Shown here piece by piece: positions 46,201-56,976 of a DNA stretch of 64,000 nucleotides. A program made the translations under genes and the position numbers. Below the pieces are notes generated by a model. That model saw only the letters and a program-made list of their open reading frames with translations, was not told the DNA's origin and ran no database searches. Within the stretch, counting starts at the first letter, position 1, and the number at the start of each line of letters is the position of its first letter. Source of the stretch: Hypericum androsaemum (Eukaryota > Streptophyta > Magnoliopsida > Malpighiales > Hypericaceae); NCBI GenBank assembly GCA_963995505.1, contig OZ023193.1, positions 7,896,521-7,960,520 of the forward strand, read 5' to 3'.

Positions 46201-48551
46201 TCATCTTCTTCGACCTCTTCAACTTGCCATGCTTGAGTAAAAGATTCCTCATCTTCTTCTCTCATAGTGATCCAGCTCCATTGTTCTTCAACACCAAAAG
46301 TTTCATCAGGCACCAATTCGATGCGCATGCAAGCTTCATCCTCTTGGTGGTGTTGCATTGCCTTGGCCATTTGGTATTCTACCACTTCGTCGCCAACTCG
46401 TAAAGTTAACTTTCCTCCATTGACATCGATCAGGGCGCGGCTAGTGTTAAGGAATGGTCTGCCTAGAAGCAGAGGGCAATTCGTGTCGGGGTCAAAATCT
46501 AAAACCACGAAATCTGCTGGAACATAAAATTGCTCGAACTTGACTAGCACATCTTCTGCGATTCCATGCGGCCTTGTGACCGTTTGATCAGCTAGCTGAA
46601 GGCGCATCTCTGTGGGCTTGAGATCTCCAAGTCCAAGTTGTCTGAAAACCGTCAAAGGCATGAGATTTATACTGGCCCCAAGATCGCAGAGACAGTGAGC
46701 AAATTCGACATCGCCAATACAACAGGGTATAGTAAAACTCCCTGGATCCTTAAGCTTAGCTGGCAAGTTCTTGGATATGAGTGAGCTGCAGTTTGCGGTC
46801 AGAGAGATCGTTTCTTCCTTGTCCCACTTCTTCTTCTTTGTGAGGAGCTCCTTGAGGAATTTGGAATAATGTGGCATTTGGTCTAGCATCTCCAGGAAGG
46901 ACACGCTGATTTGAATACCCTTCATCTTTTCGATAAAACTCATAAATTTTTCGTCCACCACTGGTCGCTTCTTGAGTCGTTGAGGGAACGGCGGTGGGGG
47001 GACCTTTGGTGGTGGGGCAACATAGAGTTCCTCCTCCTGCTCGATTTGCACAGATTCAATCTCCTTCTCGGGTTCCTTTCCCTTGGGGGGTTTAGTAGTC
47101 TCGGTGGCTCCTTCTATTTCCTTGCCACTCCTTAAGGTGATAGCTTTAGCATCTCCCCTAGGGTTGGCCTCCGTGTTGCTCGGAAGGGAGCCAATTTGCC
47201 TTTGAGTATTTGCTGCAGCCAAATTTCCGAGTTCCATCTCCATCTTTTTCAGCTGTGTGGCCTGCCCTTTCAAGTATGTCTCAAACTCTTGTTGACGTGC
47301 TTCACAACGATCCATCCTTTGTACCGTAATACTTTGTTGTTGAATGGATTGTTGGACAACTCCTACCAACTGATCGATCTTGTCACCCATTGCTTTGACT
47401 TGATCTCCCAGATATGGCTTCCGGAGTTCTTGCTGAGCACCGGTGTTGTTTGCCTGCTGACCAAATCGAGAGAAGTTTGGCTGAGCATTAGGTTGCCTTG
47501 AGTATCCCAAACCTGGTGGTTGTCTATCAGCGATAGCCTGAGCCTCCACCAACTGAGGACAATCGTCGGTATGATGTGATTCTTTACAAATTTCACACAT
47601 ATCTTTTACTGCAGCCGCCTTCTCCTTGCCCTTGGTCAATTCTTCAAGTCTTTTGGTAAGTGCCTCAACTTTAGCTTCAAGCTTCATATTGGCATCCATT
47701 TCAAGTACCCCTCGAGTCGCTTCCCTACGGGGATGCCTGGTACGTTCCTTTGGCCACATACCATTAACTTCAGCCATCTGTTCCATTAAGCGAGCAGCTT
47801 CATCAGCAGTCTTTCTCAGGAATACCCCTTGAGAGGAGGCATCAATATGATCACGGGATGGGCCATCTAACCCATTGTAAAAGATCTTCATGAGGTTCTC
47901 CTGAGTTATGCCATGTTGAGGGAAGGAACTTTGGAGATCAGTGAACCGCTCCCAAGCCTCATAGATGCTTTCCCCATCAGCTTGTATGAAAGTATTTATG
48001 TCCCGCAAGAGCTTGGCTGACTTGGCCATTGAAAAGAACTTCCGAAGAAAAGCGTGGGCCAAATCATTCCAACTCTGAATCGTCTCTCCTTTTAACTTAT
48101 TGTACCAAGCACGAGCTCGATCTCTCAAAGAAAAGTGAAAGAGACGCAGCTTCAAGACATCATCATTGATATTTTGGAACTTCATGATGTTGCAGATATC
48201 TTCAAATCGAGATAGATGGTCTTGAGGATCTTCACTTGGCAAGCCGCCAAATTGGATCGAGTTTTGCAGTAGTCCGACAATCGCTGCTGGAATCTGGAAG
48301 GAGTGGGGACCTACAGGTGGTTGTTGTAGACCATTAGGGTTCCCATTCCATGTAGGAACAGATGATTCCAACAGCGTCCTTCTTCGTGGAGCGTCTCCTA
48401 CAGCTTGGAGCGCTCCGTCTTCCTGATTTTGTGCCATTGCTCTCGCTTGGTCCCTCTTTTCACGCCTAATTACCCTTTCGAGTACTCCGATGTCAACCTC
48501 AAGCACAGTGTTTGTGTCAAGGTCTAGTCCTTCACTCCGGGTTCTTGGCAT
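43212..48551 (-). CDS. Athila gag-pol polyprotein, intact frame
   Basis: 1779 codons without a stop. Domains by residue: gag core about 105-235 ([35 protein letters not shown]); zinc knuckle-like C319-X2-C322...H...C331; coiled-coil linker about 385-450; aspartic protease with DLGA at 623-626 and LLLGRPF near 694; RT about 890-1110 with [27 protein letters not shown] and catalytic FMDD at 1058-1061; RNase H about 1200-1320 ([27 protein letters not shown]); integrase with H1417/H1424/C1455/C1458 and catalytic D1487, D1545, E1581; C-terminal tail to 1779. All catalytic residues are present, so the element may be able to transpose. It ends at 43212; the leader from the primer site to the ATG is about 95 bp. 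Confidence 0.95.
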   Translation of the reverse strand: MPRTRSEGLDLDTNTVLEVDIGVLERVIRREKRDQARAMAQNQEDGALQAVGDAPRRRTLLESSVPTWNGNPNGLQQPPVGPHSFQIPAAIVGLLQNSIQFGGLPSEDPQDHLSRFEDICNIMKFQNINDDVLKLRLFHFSLRDRARAWYNKLKGETIQSWNDLAHAFLRKFFSMAKSAKLLRDINTFIQADGESIYEAWERFTDLQSSFPQHGITQENLMKIFYNGLDGPSRDHIDASSQGVFLRKTADEAARLMEQMAEVNGMWPKERTRHPRREATRGVLEMDANMKLEAKVEALTKRLEELTKGKEKAAAVKDMCEICKESHHTDDCPQLVEAQAIADRQPPGLGYSRQPNAQPNFSRFGQQANNTGAQQELRKPYLGDQVKAMGDKIDQLVGVVQQSIQQQSITVQRMDRCEARQQEFETYLKGQATQLKKMEMELGNLAAANTQRQIGSLPSNTEANPRGDAKAITLRSGKEIEGATETTKPPKGKEPEKEIESVQIEQEEELYVAPPPKVPPPPFPQRLKKRPVVDEKFMSFIEKMKGIQISVSFLEMLDQMPHYSKFLKELLTKKKKWDKEETISLTANCSSLISKNLPAKLKDPGSFTIPCCIGDVEFAHCLCDLGASINLMPLTVFRQLGLGDLKPTEMRLQLADQTVTRPHGIAEDVLVKFEQFYVPADFVVLDFDPDTNCPLLLGRPFLNTSRALIDVNGGKLTLRVGDEVVEYQMAKAMQHHQEDEACMRIELVPDETFGVEEQWSWITMREEDEESFTQAWQVEEVEEDEEVDQVEEKFELELYRGAPTPPSTFKAPTLELKELPPHLRYAFLKEGGRLPIIISNKLTPEQEQQVLTLVNKRIKAMGWQISDIQGISSDIVMHRINMEEGAKPKADRQRRLNPNMKEVVKKEVIKLLDAGIIYPISDSEWVSPIQCVPKKGGMTVQTNEEGELISTRTVTGWRVCIDYRKLNAATRKDHFPLPFIDQMLERIAGHAYYCFLDGYSGYNQVIIYPGDQEKTTFTCPFGTFAYRRMPFGLCNAPATFQRCMMAIFWGMNEDIMEVFMDDFSVFGDSFEGCLHNLDKVLQRCEEKRLVLNWEKCHFMVEEGIVLGHKISNKGIEVDRAKTEAIEKMQPPTTVKGICAFLGHAGFYRRFIKNFSSIAKPLTNLLNKEVPFEFNDSCLSAFRTLQLALVTAPVITSPSWDLPFELMCDASNDALGCVLGQRKEGRLHVIYYASRVLAGAQLNYTTTEKEMLAVVYACDKFRPYLLGSKIIVYTDHAALRYLFAKQDAKPRLIRWVLLLQEFDLVIKDKKGTENVVADHLSRLENSDGMDKEGRILEYFPDEALFYVQSIRPPWYADFANYLVSEVLPEDLSYSQKKKFLSDVRFYVWDEPYLFRRCADGLLRRCIPDNEIPSVLQECHGSVYAGHFGATRTASRVLECGFYWPTIFKDAREFAERCDRCQRTGNISRRNEMPQSSILEVELFDVWGIDFMGPFPPSKGNKYIIVGVDYVSKWVEAWATPTNDAKVVLRFLKKLFARFGVPRTIISDGGSHFCNQPFATLLKRYGVTHKVATPYHPQTSGQVEVSNRELKRILEKQVNSARKDWSLKLDDALWAYRTAFKTPIGTTPYRLVYGKACHLPVELEHRAFWAIKALNYDYKLAGERRVLQLHELEELRSSAFESSRLYKELTKKRHDARISTKDFQVGQRILLYNSRLKLFPGKLKSRWSGPFEIVNIATHGAIEVKHPEGHTFKVNGQRCKPYLGNDVERARAVHTLLPPSAP

Positions 48552-48644
48552 GCACTAGAGAATCCTGAAAAAGAAATCACACGAAATCAGCAAGTTTGCC
48601 ACACAAAACTAATTGCTATTAAGTTTATGTCCTAAAATCTCAGT

Positions 48645-48662
48645 TCCCCGGCAACGGCGCCA
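48645..48662 (-). other. Primer-binding site (tRNA-Asp type) of Athila element
   Basis: The minus strand reads TGGCGCCGTTGCCGGGGA three bases inside the 5' LTR. This complements the 3' end of plant tRNA-Asp, the usual Athila primer. Confidence 0.85.
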
Positions 48663-49539
48663 ATTTGATGTACGCAAAATTGATAAGCAATTAAACGCAC
48701 AAGCAAATAGTATAGTGGTAAGTAAGGTTCTTAGAACTGAGGGTTGAACACAAAATCAAGGCAAATAATTATGTGAAGCAGGAAAATTAAAGTTTTATAA
48801 CGTTGTGAAAGGTCGCAAGTAAATAAACGAGATCGAAAACGTAAATAAAAGACGAGTTATAAATCAATGGAGATAAACGAGCACGATACCCTTATGGACT
48901 ACCCATCTATGTCAAGACTATGGTTTTTATGAAGTTCTAACTAGTACCCGGAGTGTTCTAATGCATCTCCCTAATGCTTCCGCTCATTAGGGTGACAAAA
49001 CTAAGCTAGAGTAGTTCATGATTACTAATCAACGCTTCCGCTCATTAATTAGGCCAAGAATTAAACTAAACTCAATTATGAAGTTAACTCCTATCGGGTT
49101 ATCCCTTAGTATCAAGATTCCTCATTAATACTTTAAGACATGTCAATTGACTCTTCCGTTGATTCTAATGCCTTCCGGTCCATTATTATCAACTAAAATC
49201 ATAATCTAAGTGATCAAGTTAGATTAAGCATTAAGATCATCAATTGACAACTACTACGAAAGATAATCAAACCATAGCTAACATAGACGAGTAATCACAT
49301 AATTAGGGCATCGCACTCGCAAGAGAACTACTCGCTAATCATGTTAACAAAGCACACAAGATTAACGAAGAACATGATATCAATTAACATAAAAGATAGA
49401 GGAAGAAAAAGCTTAGTCGTGATGGTCAAGCCTTGCCAACCCTTCTCCCCGTAGTTAATTTGAATCGTGACTTTTTATTAAGCCCCAAGCTGTGCCCAGT
49501 TGCCTTCGTACAAAAAAAACTCTCCGAACCGTAAAGGCT

Positions 49540-49554
49540 ATGGCATATATATAG
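49540..49554 (-). promoter_or_regulatory. TATA box of Athila 5' LTR
   Basis: The minus strand reads GGCTATATATATGCC. It lies 200-300 bp downstream (minus sense) of the 37-bp repeat array and about 880 bp before the LTR end, fitting a U3/R border and long R-U5. Confidence 0.5.
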
Positions 49555-49846
49555 CCACAAGTCTTTCCCGAAATTGGGAAAACCTAGAGGAGGTTAAGCT
49601 AAATTGGAAGTCTTGTCGGTCAAGTAACAATATAAAATATTATAACTTAAGTCCTAAAGCCGAAACAGGAGGCTAAAAGTCGAATAATTCCATAAGCGAA
49701 TCCGAAATCACAATTAAATAGGAAGCCCGACTGAAGCTGCCTTGGGCGAACTAGCGACCGCTAGTTGACTTGCGGCCGCCAGTTCGCGTCTTCGCAAATC
49801 TCTGTGACTCCCGACTAGCGGTCGCCAGTTCACTAGCGACGGGGAG

Positions 49847-49957
49847 CTCGACTAGCGATCGCTAGTCAACTGGCGACGGGGAGCTCGACTAGCGATCGCT
49901 AGTCAACTGGCGACGGGGAGCTCGACTAGCGATCGCTAGTCAACTGGCGACGGGGAG
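49847..49957. repeat. 37-bp tandem repeat in 5' LTR, three copies
   Basis: Units at 49847-49883, 49884-49920 and 49921-49957, each with the AGCGATCGCT palindrome core. Related degenerate units flank them (49748-49846), so the array is a longer GATCGC/GGTCGC-rich block in U3. Confidence 0.92.
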
Positions 49958-50459
49958 CTCGACTAGCTTCCGCCTGCGTCGTTCTGTCGTCCAACCCTTG
50001 ATCCACGTGCCCACGAACCGCTCCAAATTCCTAACAAAATACATCACGAACGGTAAAAGCCCACTCCATCATACGAAAGCATTAAAACAACCAAAAACTT
50101 AATAGAGTGAGAATAAAACAAACGGAACAACGACTTAAATATACAAACTACTTAGCAAATAACTGAGCGTTTACACACTCATCATGGGCCAATATTTCTA
50201 AGGACGTGAATTGCCAGGATTTGTTAATCTACTGGAAGCATCTGGTGATTGAAGGTGTTATGCTCTCTCTAATGGGTGCTGGGAATGTATATGTCGGTGT
50301 ACTTTTTGGCTTTATGTGTTGCACTGGTCTGTGGACCACTTTTGTAAGCAGGAATTGATCTGGTAAGGTGTCCACGCTATGTGCTAGGCGGATTATAGTG
50401 TATTTACACTTAGGTTGTAAATGTTATATTTAATAAAATTTTACAAAAAAATAGTTTAA

Positions 50460-52062
50460 TAAGTCGAAGTTTGTACATATTTAATTCTAACTCATGTACC
50501 ATGTAATCTGGATCATGTTCTCGGATATCAAGTGGAATGAACATACTCAAATATCATATTATGGTCTTTATATCAACAAAATAATCTAAGACCAACAAAA
50601 TAATCCAAACAACCTCCAAAATAAATAACTGAGAAATCTTTGGTCACTTTTCAAAGGAAAAGGTAATTAAAGGCTAAAAAAGGTTGGTCAAGAGGGCATG
50701 AAGTGAATTCACGTTAGGCAGCGTGTACAGTAGAACAAAGTTCGAAAGGGTAGAATTCCTTTGGTGATTCTATGATGCGCATAGCAAAAAAGTGATAACG
50801 GAATATCTAGTTTAATTTAAATTCGAATTAGATAAAATAATTAATGATATAAAATAATTAATAAAAATAATTAATATTATTTTATTTCAAAATTTTAAAA
50901 ATTCTTCATTAAACAAAAACAGCTCTCTTTATTTTTTTAATCTTCGGGGATCCCATTAGTAAAGAAACGATTGTTTAATTTGAGGTGACTGTCAAGTAAC
51001 CGGCTGCAGGCAGTTGTCGGCCAAGAAGTGAGGCTTCAACGCCGCACTAGCCAGCTACCATTCCATTACCAGCCAGCACGCGTGGTGGCTACGGGGACAC
51101 CAGGTTTCTGACTGAATTTCGTTCTCTGACTTTTATTTTAAAAATTTATTATCCGAACATTATTTCATTGACTAATATAACAAATATTTAATACATTTTA
51201 TTTTTAATAACTCAAATTTAATATCTTTTAATTGAAATAGAATAACACTCTTACCATTCACTTTAAGTATTTATTGGTTCTTCTTTCCTCGTTTTATTTG
51301 AAATTTTTATGTTACCTAAAGTGGGTAAGGAGATTGGTCTGGTTAATACCCACATTCACCTCCGATTACACCACAATGCACGCCAATTATTTTCTAAAAA
51401 GCATGCCTTGAGATTATCCATGTTCCATCCATCTGTTGGCTTGCCAGGTTTTGGATTAAATGGAGATTATTAAAAAGTCGTCTTTATGGAAAGGACGACT
51501 TTTGATTGGTCAAATTTACTTTTTAATCTAGATTTTTTCTAGTAAACTAGGGAGAACTTACATTAAAAAGTTAACTTTTTTGATCCATTTCAGTATAAAC
51601 AAGGGATTGTCCCCACTCAATCCAAGTTGTAGGGTTCACTGCAGGATTGGGAAAGCAAAATTGTATTTGAATACGAGTTGTATTTGTTCTTTATTATATA
51701 ACCTTACTTAATATCGATTACTTGGACAATTATGTTATTATAACTTAAATTCGATGGTTATTGATAGGAAAAACTTCGCCGGCTAATGGGATAGCAATTT
51801 CCTGGGAGAGTGATTCATCAACCCTAAAGGGATAATTATAGAAAGTACACAATCACTTGTGTACGACATTATTTGAGATTTTATCATCTCCGGTCAAAAT
51901 TTAGATTAATTGATCTAATGACTGCCAAATATCATATCAATAGCCAAAATAATATAGAGAACTATAACTTGGGTATGGGATATAATTAATTGTCTGGTCT
52001 TTTGTTAAAAAATAAGTTATCTGGTTCTTTGTAGCAAGCACAGATTCTTCAATCCAGTATTA

Positions 52063-52095
<33 letters not shown>

Positions 52096-52154
52096 GATCC
52101 TCGGCGTTAGTGTCCAGTCCATAGTCCTTTAAATAGCAGTCACCTTTCGACTTC
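50460..52154. other. Intergenic, no supported gene
   Basis: AT-rich DNA after the LINE tail. An (AT)n microsatellite runs at about 52063-52086. No coding sequence recognised. Confidence 0.5.
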
Positions 52155-52212
52155 GGGGCGGAGCTACGTTGAATATTATAGGGAAAATTGCCTCCACTTA
52201 TTATTATTTTTT

Positions 52213-53197
52213 GGGAAAAGTCCACTTTCGTACCCTGTGGTATCGACCAAAATCACTTTAGTACCCTGTGGTAAAAAACCGATCAATCGAGTCATACTTA
52301 TTCCAATTAACATCAAAAAGGGCCTCGGGCAGCTGCCCGGAGCTGCCCGAACCTACCCGCCCGCTGCCCGGGCCACGTGGTCAGCCACGTCACCAATTTT
52401 GGTGACGTGGCGCCACGTCACCAAGAGGAGGAGGAGGAGGCGGGGAGGAGGAGGAGGAGGAGGGGGACGCGGGGAGGAGGAGGAGGAGGAGGAGGAGAGG
52501 AGGAGGGGGAGGAGGAGGAGGAGAGGAGGAGGGGGACGCGGGGAGGAGGAGGAGAGGAGGAGGGGGGCGCGGGGGAGGAGGGGGACGCGGGGAGGAGGAG
52601 GACGCGGAGGAGGAGGGCAACGTGGGGAGGAGGAGAGGAGGAGGAGGAGGGGGACGCGGAGGAGGAGGACGCGGAGGAGGAGGAGGAGGAGGACGCGGAG
52701 GAGGAGGGGGACGCGGGGAGGAGGAGGACGCGGGGAGGAGGAGGACGCGGAGGAGGAGGGGGATGCGGGGAGGAGGAGGAGAGGAGGAGGAGGAGGAGGA
52801 GGAGGAGAAGGAGGAGGGGAGGAGGAGGAGGAGGAACGCGGAGGAGGAGGAGGCGGAGGAGGAGGAGGAGGAGGAGGAGGGGGATGCGGGGAGGAGGAGG
52901 AGAGGAGGAGGAGGAGGAGGAGGAGGGAGGAGGCGGAGGAGGAGGAGGAGGAGGAGGGGAGGAGGAGGAGGAGGAGGAGGAGGAATTGGTGACGTGGCGC
53001 CACGTCACCAAAATTGGTGACGTGGCTGACCACGTGGCCCGGGCAGCGGGCGGGTAGGTTCGGGCAGCTCCGGGCAGCTGCCCGAGGCCCTTTTTGATGT
53101 TAATTGGAATAAGTATGACTCGATTGATCGGTTTTTTACCACAGGGTACTAAAGTAATTTTGGTCGATACCACAGGGTACGAAAGTGGACTTTTCCC
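52213..53197. mobile_element. MULE-like element with 9-bp TSD and GGA-repeat core
   Basis: Starts GGGAAAAGTCCACTTTCGTA and ends with its inverse TACGAAAGTGGACTTTTCCC. The arms are about 210 bp each and nearly perfect. Target duplication TTATTTTTT at 52204-52212 and 53198-53206. The ends are related to those of the 34628-36148 element. The arms meet a 560-bp purine core (52424-52983). No transposase. Confidence 0.88.
52424..52983. repeat. (GGA/GAG)n purine-rich repeat with GGGGGACGC spacers
   Basis: Almost pure G and A on the plus strand, GAGGAGGAG runs broken by GGGGACGCGG or GGGGATGCGG at irregular steps. Long open frames in all phases on both strands (Gly/Arg/Glu-rich or Pro/Ser/Leu-rich) are a product of this composition, not genes. 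Confidence 0.95.
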
Positions 53198-53684
53198 TTA
53201 TTTTTTTGATAATTAAGTATATTTTTTAATGTATATTTCTACTAAAATTAGAAATTGACTATACTAAAAAATTAATCATCCTAAAATTGAAACTAGAATG
53301 ACTCATTATCGACTTATCATATGTTAGTCGGGCCCAAGAAAATGTGTATTCTAAATGTCAAACAAGTTATCGAATTCGAATAGAATTTGACCATATGCAA
53401 GAGAATTTTATTCCCAATAAATGTTGTAATTACAATTTACATACATTAAACTTTTTGAAAAAAATTATATTGATCCCACTCTCCAAATTTTCTGGCTCCG
53501 CCCCTGGTTTTGAGCCACTCGAAACTAAAGGAGAAGGAGCTCACAAAACCCGAAGAAAGCTAATAAATTCTCAAACTCCTCCTCCTCCTCTAAGAAGATG
53601 TATAACCCAAAGTTCAATTATCCAGGAGAAAGTGTAACCCAATTAGTGTAAATATAACCAGCCAAGACGGGTCTGCCTCTGTGG

Positions 53685-55884
53685 ATGCTTGGGTTCGACG
53701 CGACCCGGTTGCTTGCCAATATGAACCGCCTGCTCGCTCTTCTCTTCCACCAGGTCAGCTTCTCTGTCGGACCGATGCCAACTACTCTCTCAATACTATC
53801 TTTTAGATCTTTTCACATTATTCTTCTCCTTGGTTATCAATTTCCCACCATCAGTTATTTTGCGTTTTAAGTCACAAATGGGTTTATCTAGTTTCAAGAG
53901 TAGTCTTCACTTAGTTAATTATTTTTGGAAAAAAAAAATCTATAGGGAGTGTTGGATGAGCAATTCTTGCAACTCCAGCAGCTGCAAGATGAAAGCTCTC
54001 CAAACTTCGTGTCGGAAGTTGTCAATATCTACTTCAGCGAGTCCGAGAAGCTCTTGAGGGACCTCCGAGAATTATTGTACGTTGTCCTCTCTCTCTCACT
54101 TTAAAGGTTCAAGTTATAATAACCTCAATGAACACTTGCTCTAACGATACGAGATCACGACGGTAATTATAACTCACCGTTTTTGAGAATGTATGTCTAT
54201 TGTGAATTACCTGGTCGTGATCATGGTTGAGATTAACTAGTTAGTTACTGCTCGATGAGACAGGATGGATAAAGAGATATCGGATTACAAGAAGATGGGA
54301 ATCCATTTGAACCAGTTCATGGGAAGTAGCTCAAGCATCGGTGCCAAACGGATTCGAAATGTGTGCGTCGTCTTTCGCGCCGCTTCTGAACAGAACAACC
54401 GTCCCGGGTATTAATTACACCAGTGAATTTATTCCAATAAATCTAATCTAATCTACTCTAGGCACGTTATATTAAGTTGGGTCGAAAAATCTACGACCCA
54501 AGATAAGCAGATGGCCAGACCCAATCATCAATTGCCCAAGCCTATGAACGCCTTATACCCAAGTCAAATAGCTTTGTAATAGAATTAATTTTTTTTGAAA
54601 GGTAAATTTTGCACCTATGACAATGCCAGGGTTTGAAGTTTGAACCCTGGATCTCCTGAATATTTACAACGCGTCTCTGGGCTCTTCTCATGAATTATAA
54701 CACATTTAGAATTTGAGACAAATTTGAACAAAATTGATTATATTTTTTGCTAGAGTTATACAAAATCTATAGTGAGTGCATCATTATGTCCATAGCCAAG
54801 TTGGCTCTTCTCATGAACTTTTCGTTGGATAGATCTAGAGAGTGTGCAATTATGCGTCATTCATTATTATTGGGAATTATGATAATGTTAGAATCATAAA
54901 TAAATAAAAAAGAAAACTTTCCACTGTTTCATTGATTCCGTTAGAGGATATGTGGATCGGAGAGCCTCATTTGAAGCGACGACTGTCCTTTTTAATTCTT
55001 AGATTGGACATAAAACGTATTGTGCTTCGTATAGATGTGAGGGTATATCTATTACACGGTTATTACGGCTATCGCTATGATTAATTTGGAGCCCTTGGGC
55101 TAATGCATGCATTGCACCGATATGGATGCCGTTCCATTTCTTTAATAGGAAATTAATTAAAACCAAAGAAAATGAAAAAATTACATAATGTCCAAAACTC
55201 ACAAATGATGCTAGGCGGAGTAGAAATCCCTAGTGGAATCGACGAGGCGGCACAAGTACCTGTTTTGAAGTCCATCAACCTCGCTTTTATGCAAATCCGG
55301 TATGATATATAGATGTTGTTCGTAACACATGATTCATCGTAAAAAAAACTCAAATTATAATGTACTAAAATAATTTGTATATAATTTTGCATGAGTGAGG
55401 CTATATAAACTTTATATTTTTCAATTTTTATAGTTGCGTAAATTTTAAATTTAATTGCGGAGAATTGATTGGCATTAGTATCTGTTGAACATGTTGGCAT
55501 ATATTGCATGTAAGAATATAAAATTATTTCATTAACAATTAATGTCATCAAGTTCTGTTTTAAAAGTTAATTTTCTCAAGTATTATAAATGGTCACAAGT
55601 TCTCTTATCATGTGACGTTTCAGGTGCTTGAGAGCTCTGGAGCTGCTAGAGCATGAATACTGCTATCTCAAGAACAAGCTGCACGAGCTCTTCCAAGTAA
55701 TTAAGACACCTTTATACAAACTTTTTAGTAATATATATTATGGAGGAGATAATTTAATTAATTTAAAAGGATGTTACCTTTTCAGTCACTTATTATACCA
55801 ATAAATGACTTGATTCATTATGCTTTTCAGTTGGAACAGCAGAGATTACTAGCAGCTGGAGTGAGATACCCGGTGCAGAACTAG
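53685..55884 (+). CDS. AHP6: Pseudo-histidine-containing phosphotransfer protein
   Basis: Five exons: 53685-53753, 53946-54076, 54264-54407, 55624-55696, 55831-55884. GT/AG borders and phases fit, giving 156 residues (Arabidopsis AHP6 has 154). Known role: inhibitor of cytokinin phosphorelay that competes with true HPt proteins for receptors and response regulators. Seen: MLGFDATRLLANMNRLLALL, then LDEQFLQLQQLQDESSPNFV, VVNIYFSESEKLLRDL, and in exon 3 the HPt signature as HLNQFMGSSSSIGAKRI. The phospho-accepting His of HQxKGSS is replaced by Asn (codon 54310-54312, residue 83), and the Lys by Met. C-terminus LEHEYCYLKNKLHELFQLEQ. The Asn is the defining AHP6 feature, so this is not a sequencing oddity. 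Intron 3 contains a SINE-like repeat (54596-54682). Confidence 0.93.
54596..54682 (-). repeat. SINE-like repeat in AHP6 intron 3
   Basis: The minus strand has GTTGTAAATATTCAGGAGATCC, GGGTTCAAACTTCAAACCC (B-box-like) and GTGCAAAATTTACCTTTCAA followed by an A-run. Related to 31940-32035. Confidence 0.5.
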
Positions 55885-56635
55885 TATAACTGACTCGTCA
55901 TTTGATATTTATCCGATTAATTCAAATTTAAATTGACATAAGAGCACGAGGCTCGAGAGGCATGTACTGTTTTAGGTTTTGGATTGAGCGGTGACAACAT
56001 AAAAGTCGTCCCTATGGAGGAAATTTCCTTTGAACCATCAGATTTTATTAAAAATCGTGTCTAGAGATCTGACAATTATAAAAAATCGTATCTATAGATA
56101 TAATTACTTGATCCATTTCAGTGGGGATACGTCTTGTCCCCACTGAATAAATCTCACAATTTCTTATTGCTAGAAACAATTTCATGAGTGGGCATGGCAG
56201 AGTGGAATCTATATCAAAATCAGCTAAAGAAATTGCCAGTATCGTCTATGTATAACAACTCACAGTTGACCAGTCATTCGATCAGTCAATCACGTAGTTC
56301 TTAGATTTGCCAACCATCAACTCTTGTGATCATTGGAATATTCCTTTTATTGGACTTTTTTTTTCTCGAAATTGCCCTCATTTTTTTCTCCCAAATTCAT
56401 GCAATACCCTTCATTCAATAAATGACGTGATAAGAGTTGCCAATGCAACCGAATTTAATTGAACACTATCAGAATTTTCAATAAAATCAAAAAATTCTGA
56501 ATAACTTTTGATAGTACTCAATCAAATGAATTTGATTAATGACTTGGTCCCACCAATTCGCGATCTTGATATTAACGTTAATTTTCGGGCATGTGTTAAG
56601 GATTTAGAGACAGAGAGAACGGGAAGAGAGGAAAG
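55885..56635. other. AHP6 3' flank, no other gene
   Basis: AT-rich. Inverted phrases such as AAAAGTCGTCCCTATGGAGG near 55999 echo the TTAAAAAGTCGTCTTTATGG stretch at 51471, suggesting diverged copies of a small repeat. Confidence 0.4.
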
Positions 56636-56645
56636 ATCAAAAGAG

Positions 56646-56976
56646 CACGTGTTCATTTCAAGTTTACTACTCTAGTGTGGAGGTTGGGATTGTTTTCGGG
56701 ATGTTGGTCGTGGTCTCAGATAGGGTGGGTGCTCCGCTGTATATTGTGGGTAGTAACGGTATTATCGGGAACACACTTTTTCCTATCGAGGTTTTCCTAA
56801 GAGAATTTTCACACGATAGGTTTTTCTCAAATTGAGGATTTAGGTGTTCAGTCGAGGGGTACATACCTGCTGAATGTAATCGTCTGCAGTTTGCCTCACT
56901 TATGCAAGCTGTGACTTTGGTTGTAATTTTATTTGGAGCAATGAAAATATACATTTTACCTCTCAAAAAAACAAAA
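56646..56976 (+). mobile_element. Short retroposon (truncated LINE or SINE-like) with 10-bp TSD
   Basis: 331 bp flanked by ATCAAAAGAG at 56636-56645 and 56977-56986, ending in an A-rich tail (CTCAAAAAAACAAAA). It resembles a LINE 3' end (TTGGTTGTAATTTTATTTGG, then AATGAAAATATACATTTTAC). No coding domain. Confidence 0.75.

Larger units (their letters stand above)
38113..50184 (-). mobile_element. Athila-type Ty3/gypsy retrotransposon, nearly intact, very young
   Basis: LTRs at 38113-39581 and 48666-50184, 5-bp duplication TGGGC (38108-38112 and 50185-50189), tRNA-Asp-type primer site next to the right (5') LTR and polypurine tract next to the left (3') LTR. Contains one uninterrupted gag-pol frame (43212-48551) and a second ORF downstream (41158-42621). 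The LTRs differ at only about four bases by eye apart from two length changes (one extra 37-bp unit and one extra 13-bp block in the right LTR). This indicates recent insertion. Lineage is assigned from the tRNA-Asp primer site, long LTRs, pol type and the extra ORF. Confidence 0.93.
48666..50184 (-). repeat. 5' LTR of Athila element
   Basis: 1519 bp. The same as the 3' LTR except about four substitutions, one additional 37-bp unit and a 13-bp insertion near 50070-50083 (CATACGAAAGCAT). Confidence 0.95.
37722..50445 (+). mobile_element. 5'-truncated LINE, split by the Athila element
   Basis: Two parts, 37722-38112 and 50190-50445, about 650 bp in total. The first part encodes the C-terminal zinc-binding RT domain of plant LINEs (FPTRDNLIRTKRLDHWD, CPLCSSRDETGLHLFFNCPI) before frame breaks. 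The second is the 3' tail ending TAATAAAATTTTAC plus an A-run. A 14-bp duplication AAAAAATAGTTTAA lies at 37708-37721 and 50446-50459, as expected for target-primed insertion of a truncated LINE. The Athila insertion at 38113-50184 separates the halves. Confidence 0.88.
52155..53504. mobile_element. Repeat element with GGGGCGGAGC ends, interrupted by a MULE
   Basis: Left end GGGGCGGAGCTA (52155-52166), right end TGGCTCCGCCCC (53493-53504), inverted. The sequence inside, outside the MULE, matches the fragment at 34861-34998. I could not find a target duplication. Probably a non-autonomous DNA element; superfamily uncertain. Confidence 0.5.

Noticed and set aside
39294..49957. Regularly spaced palindromic repeats resembling a CRISPR array
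   Set aside because: They are head-to-tail units without unique spacers, inside plant LTRs and the Athila spacer.
52237..53173. Several 75- to 250-codon frames on both strands rich in Gly/Arg/Glu or Pro/Ser/Leu
   Set aside because: They are products of the GGA/GAG repeat; all phases on both strands are open and no domain is present.
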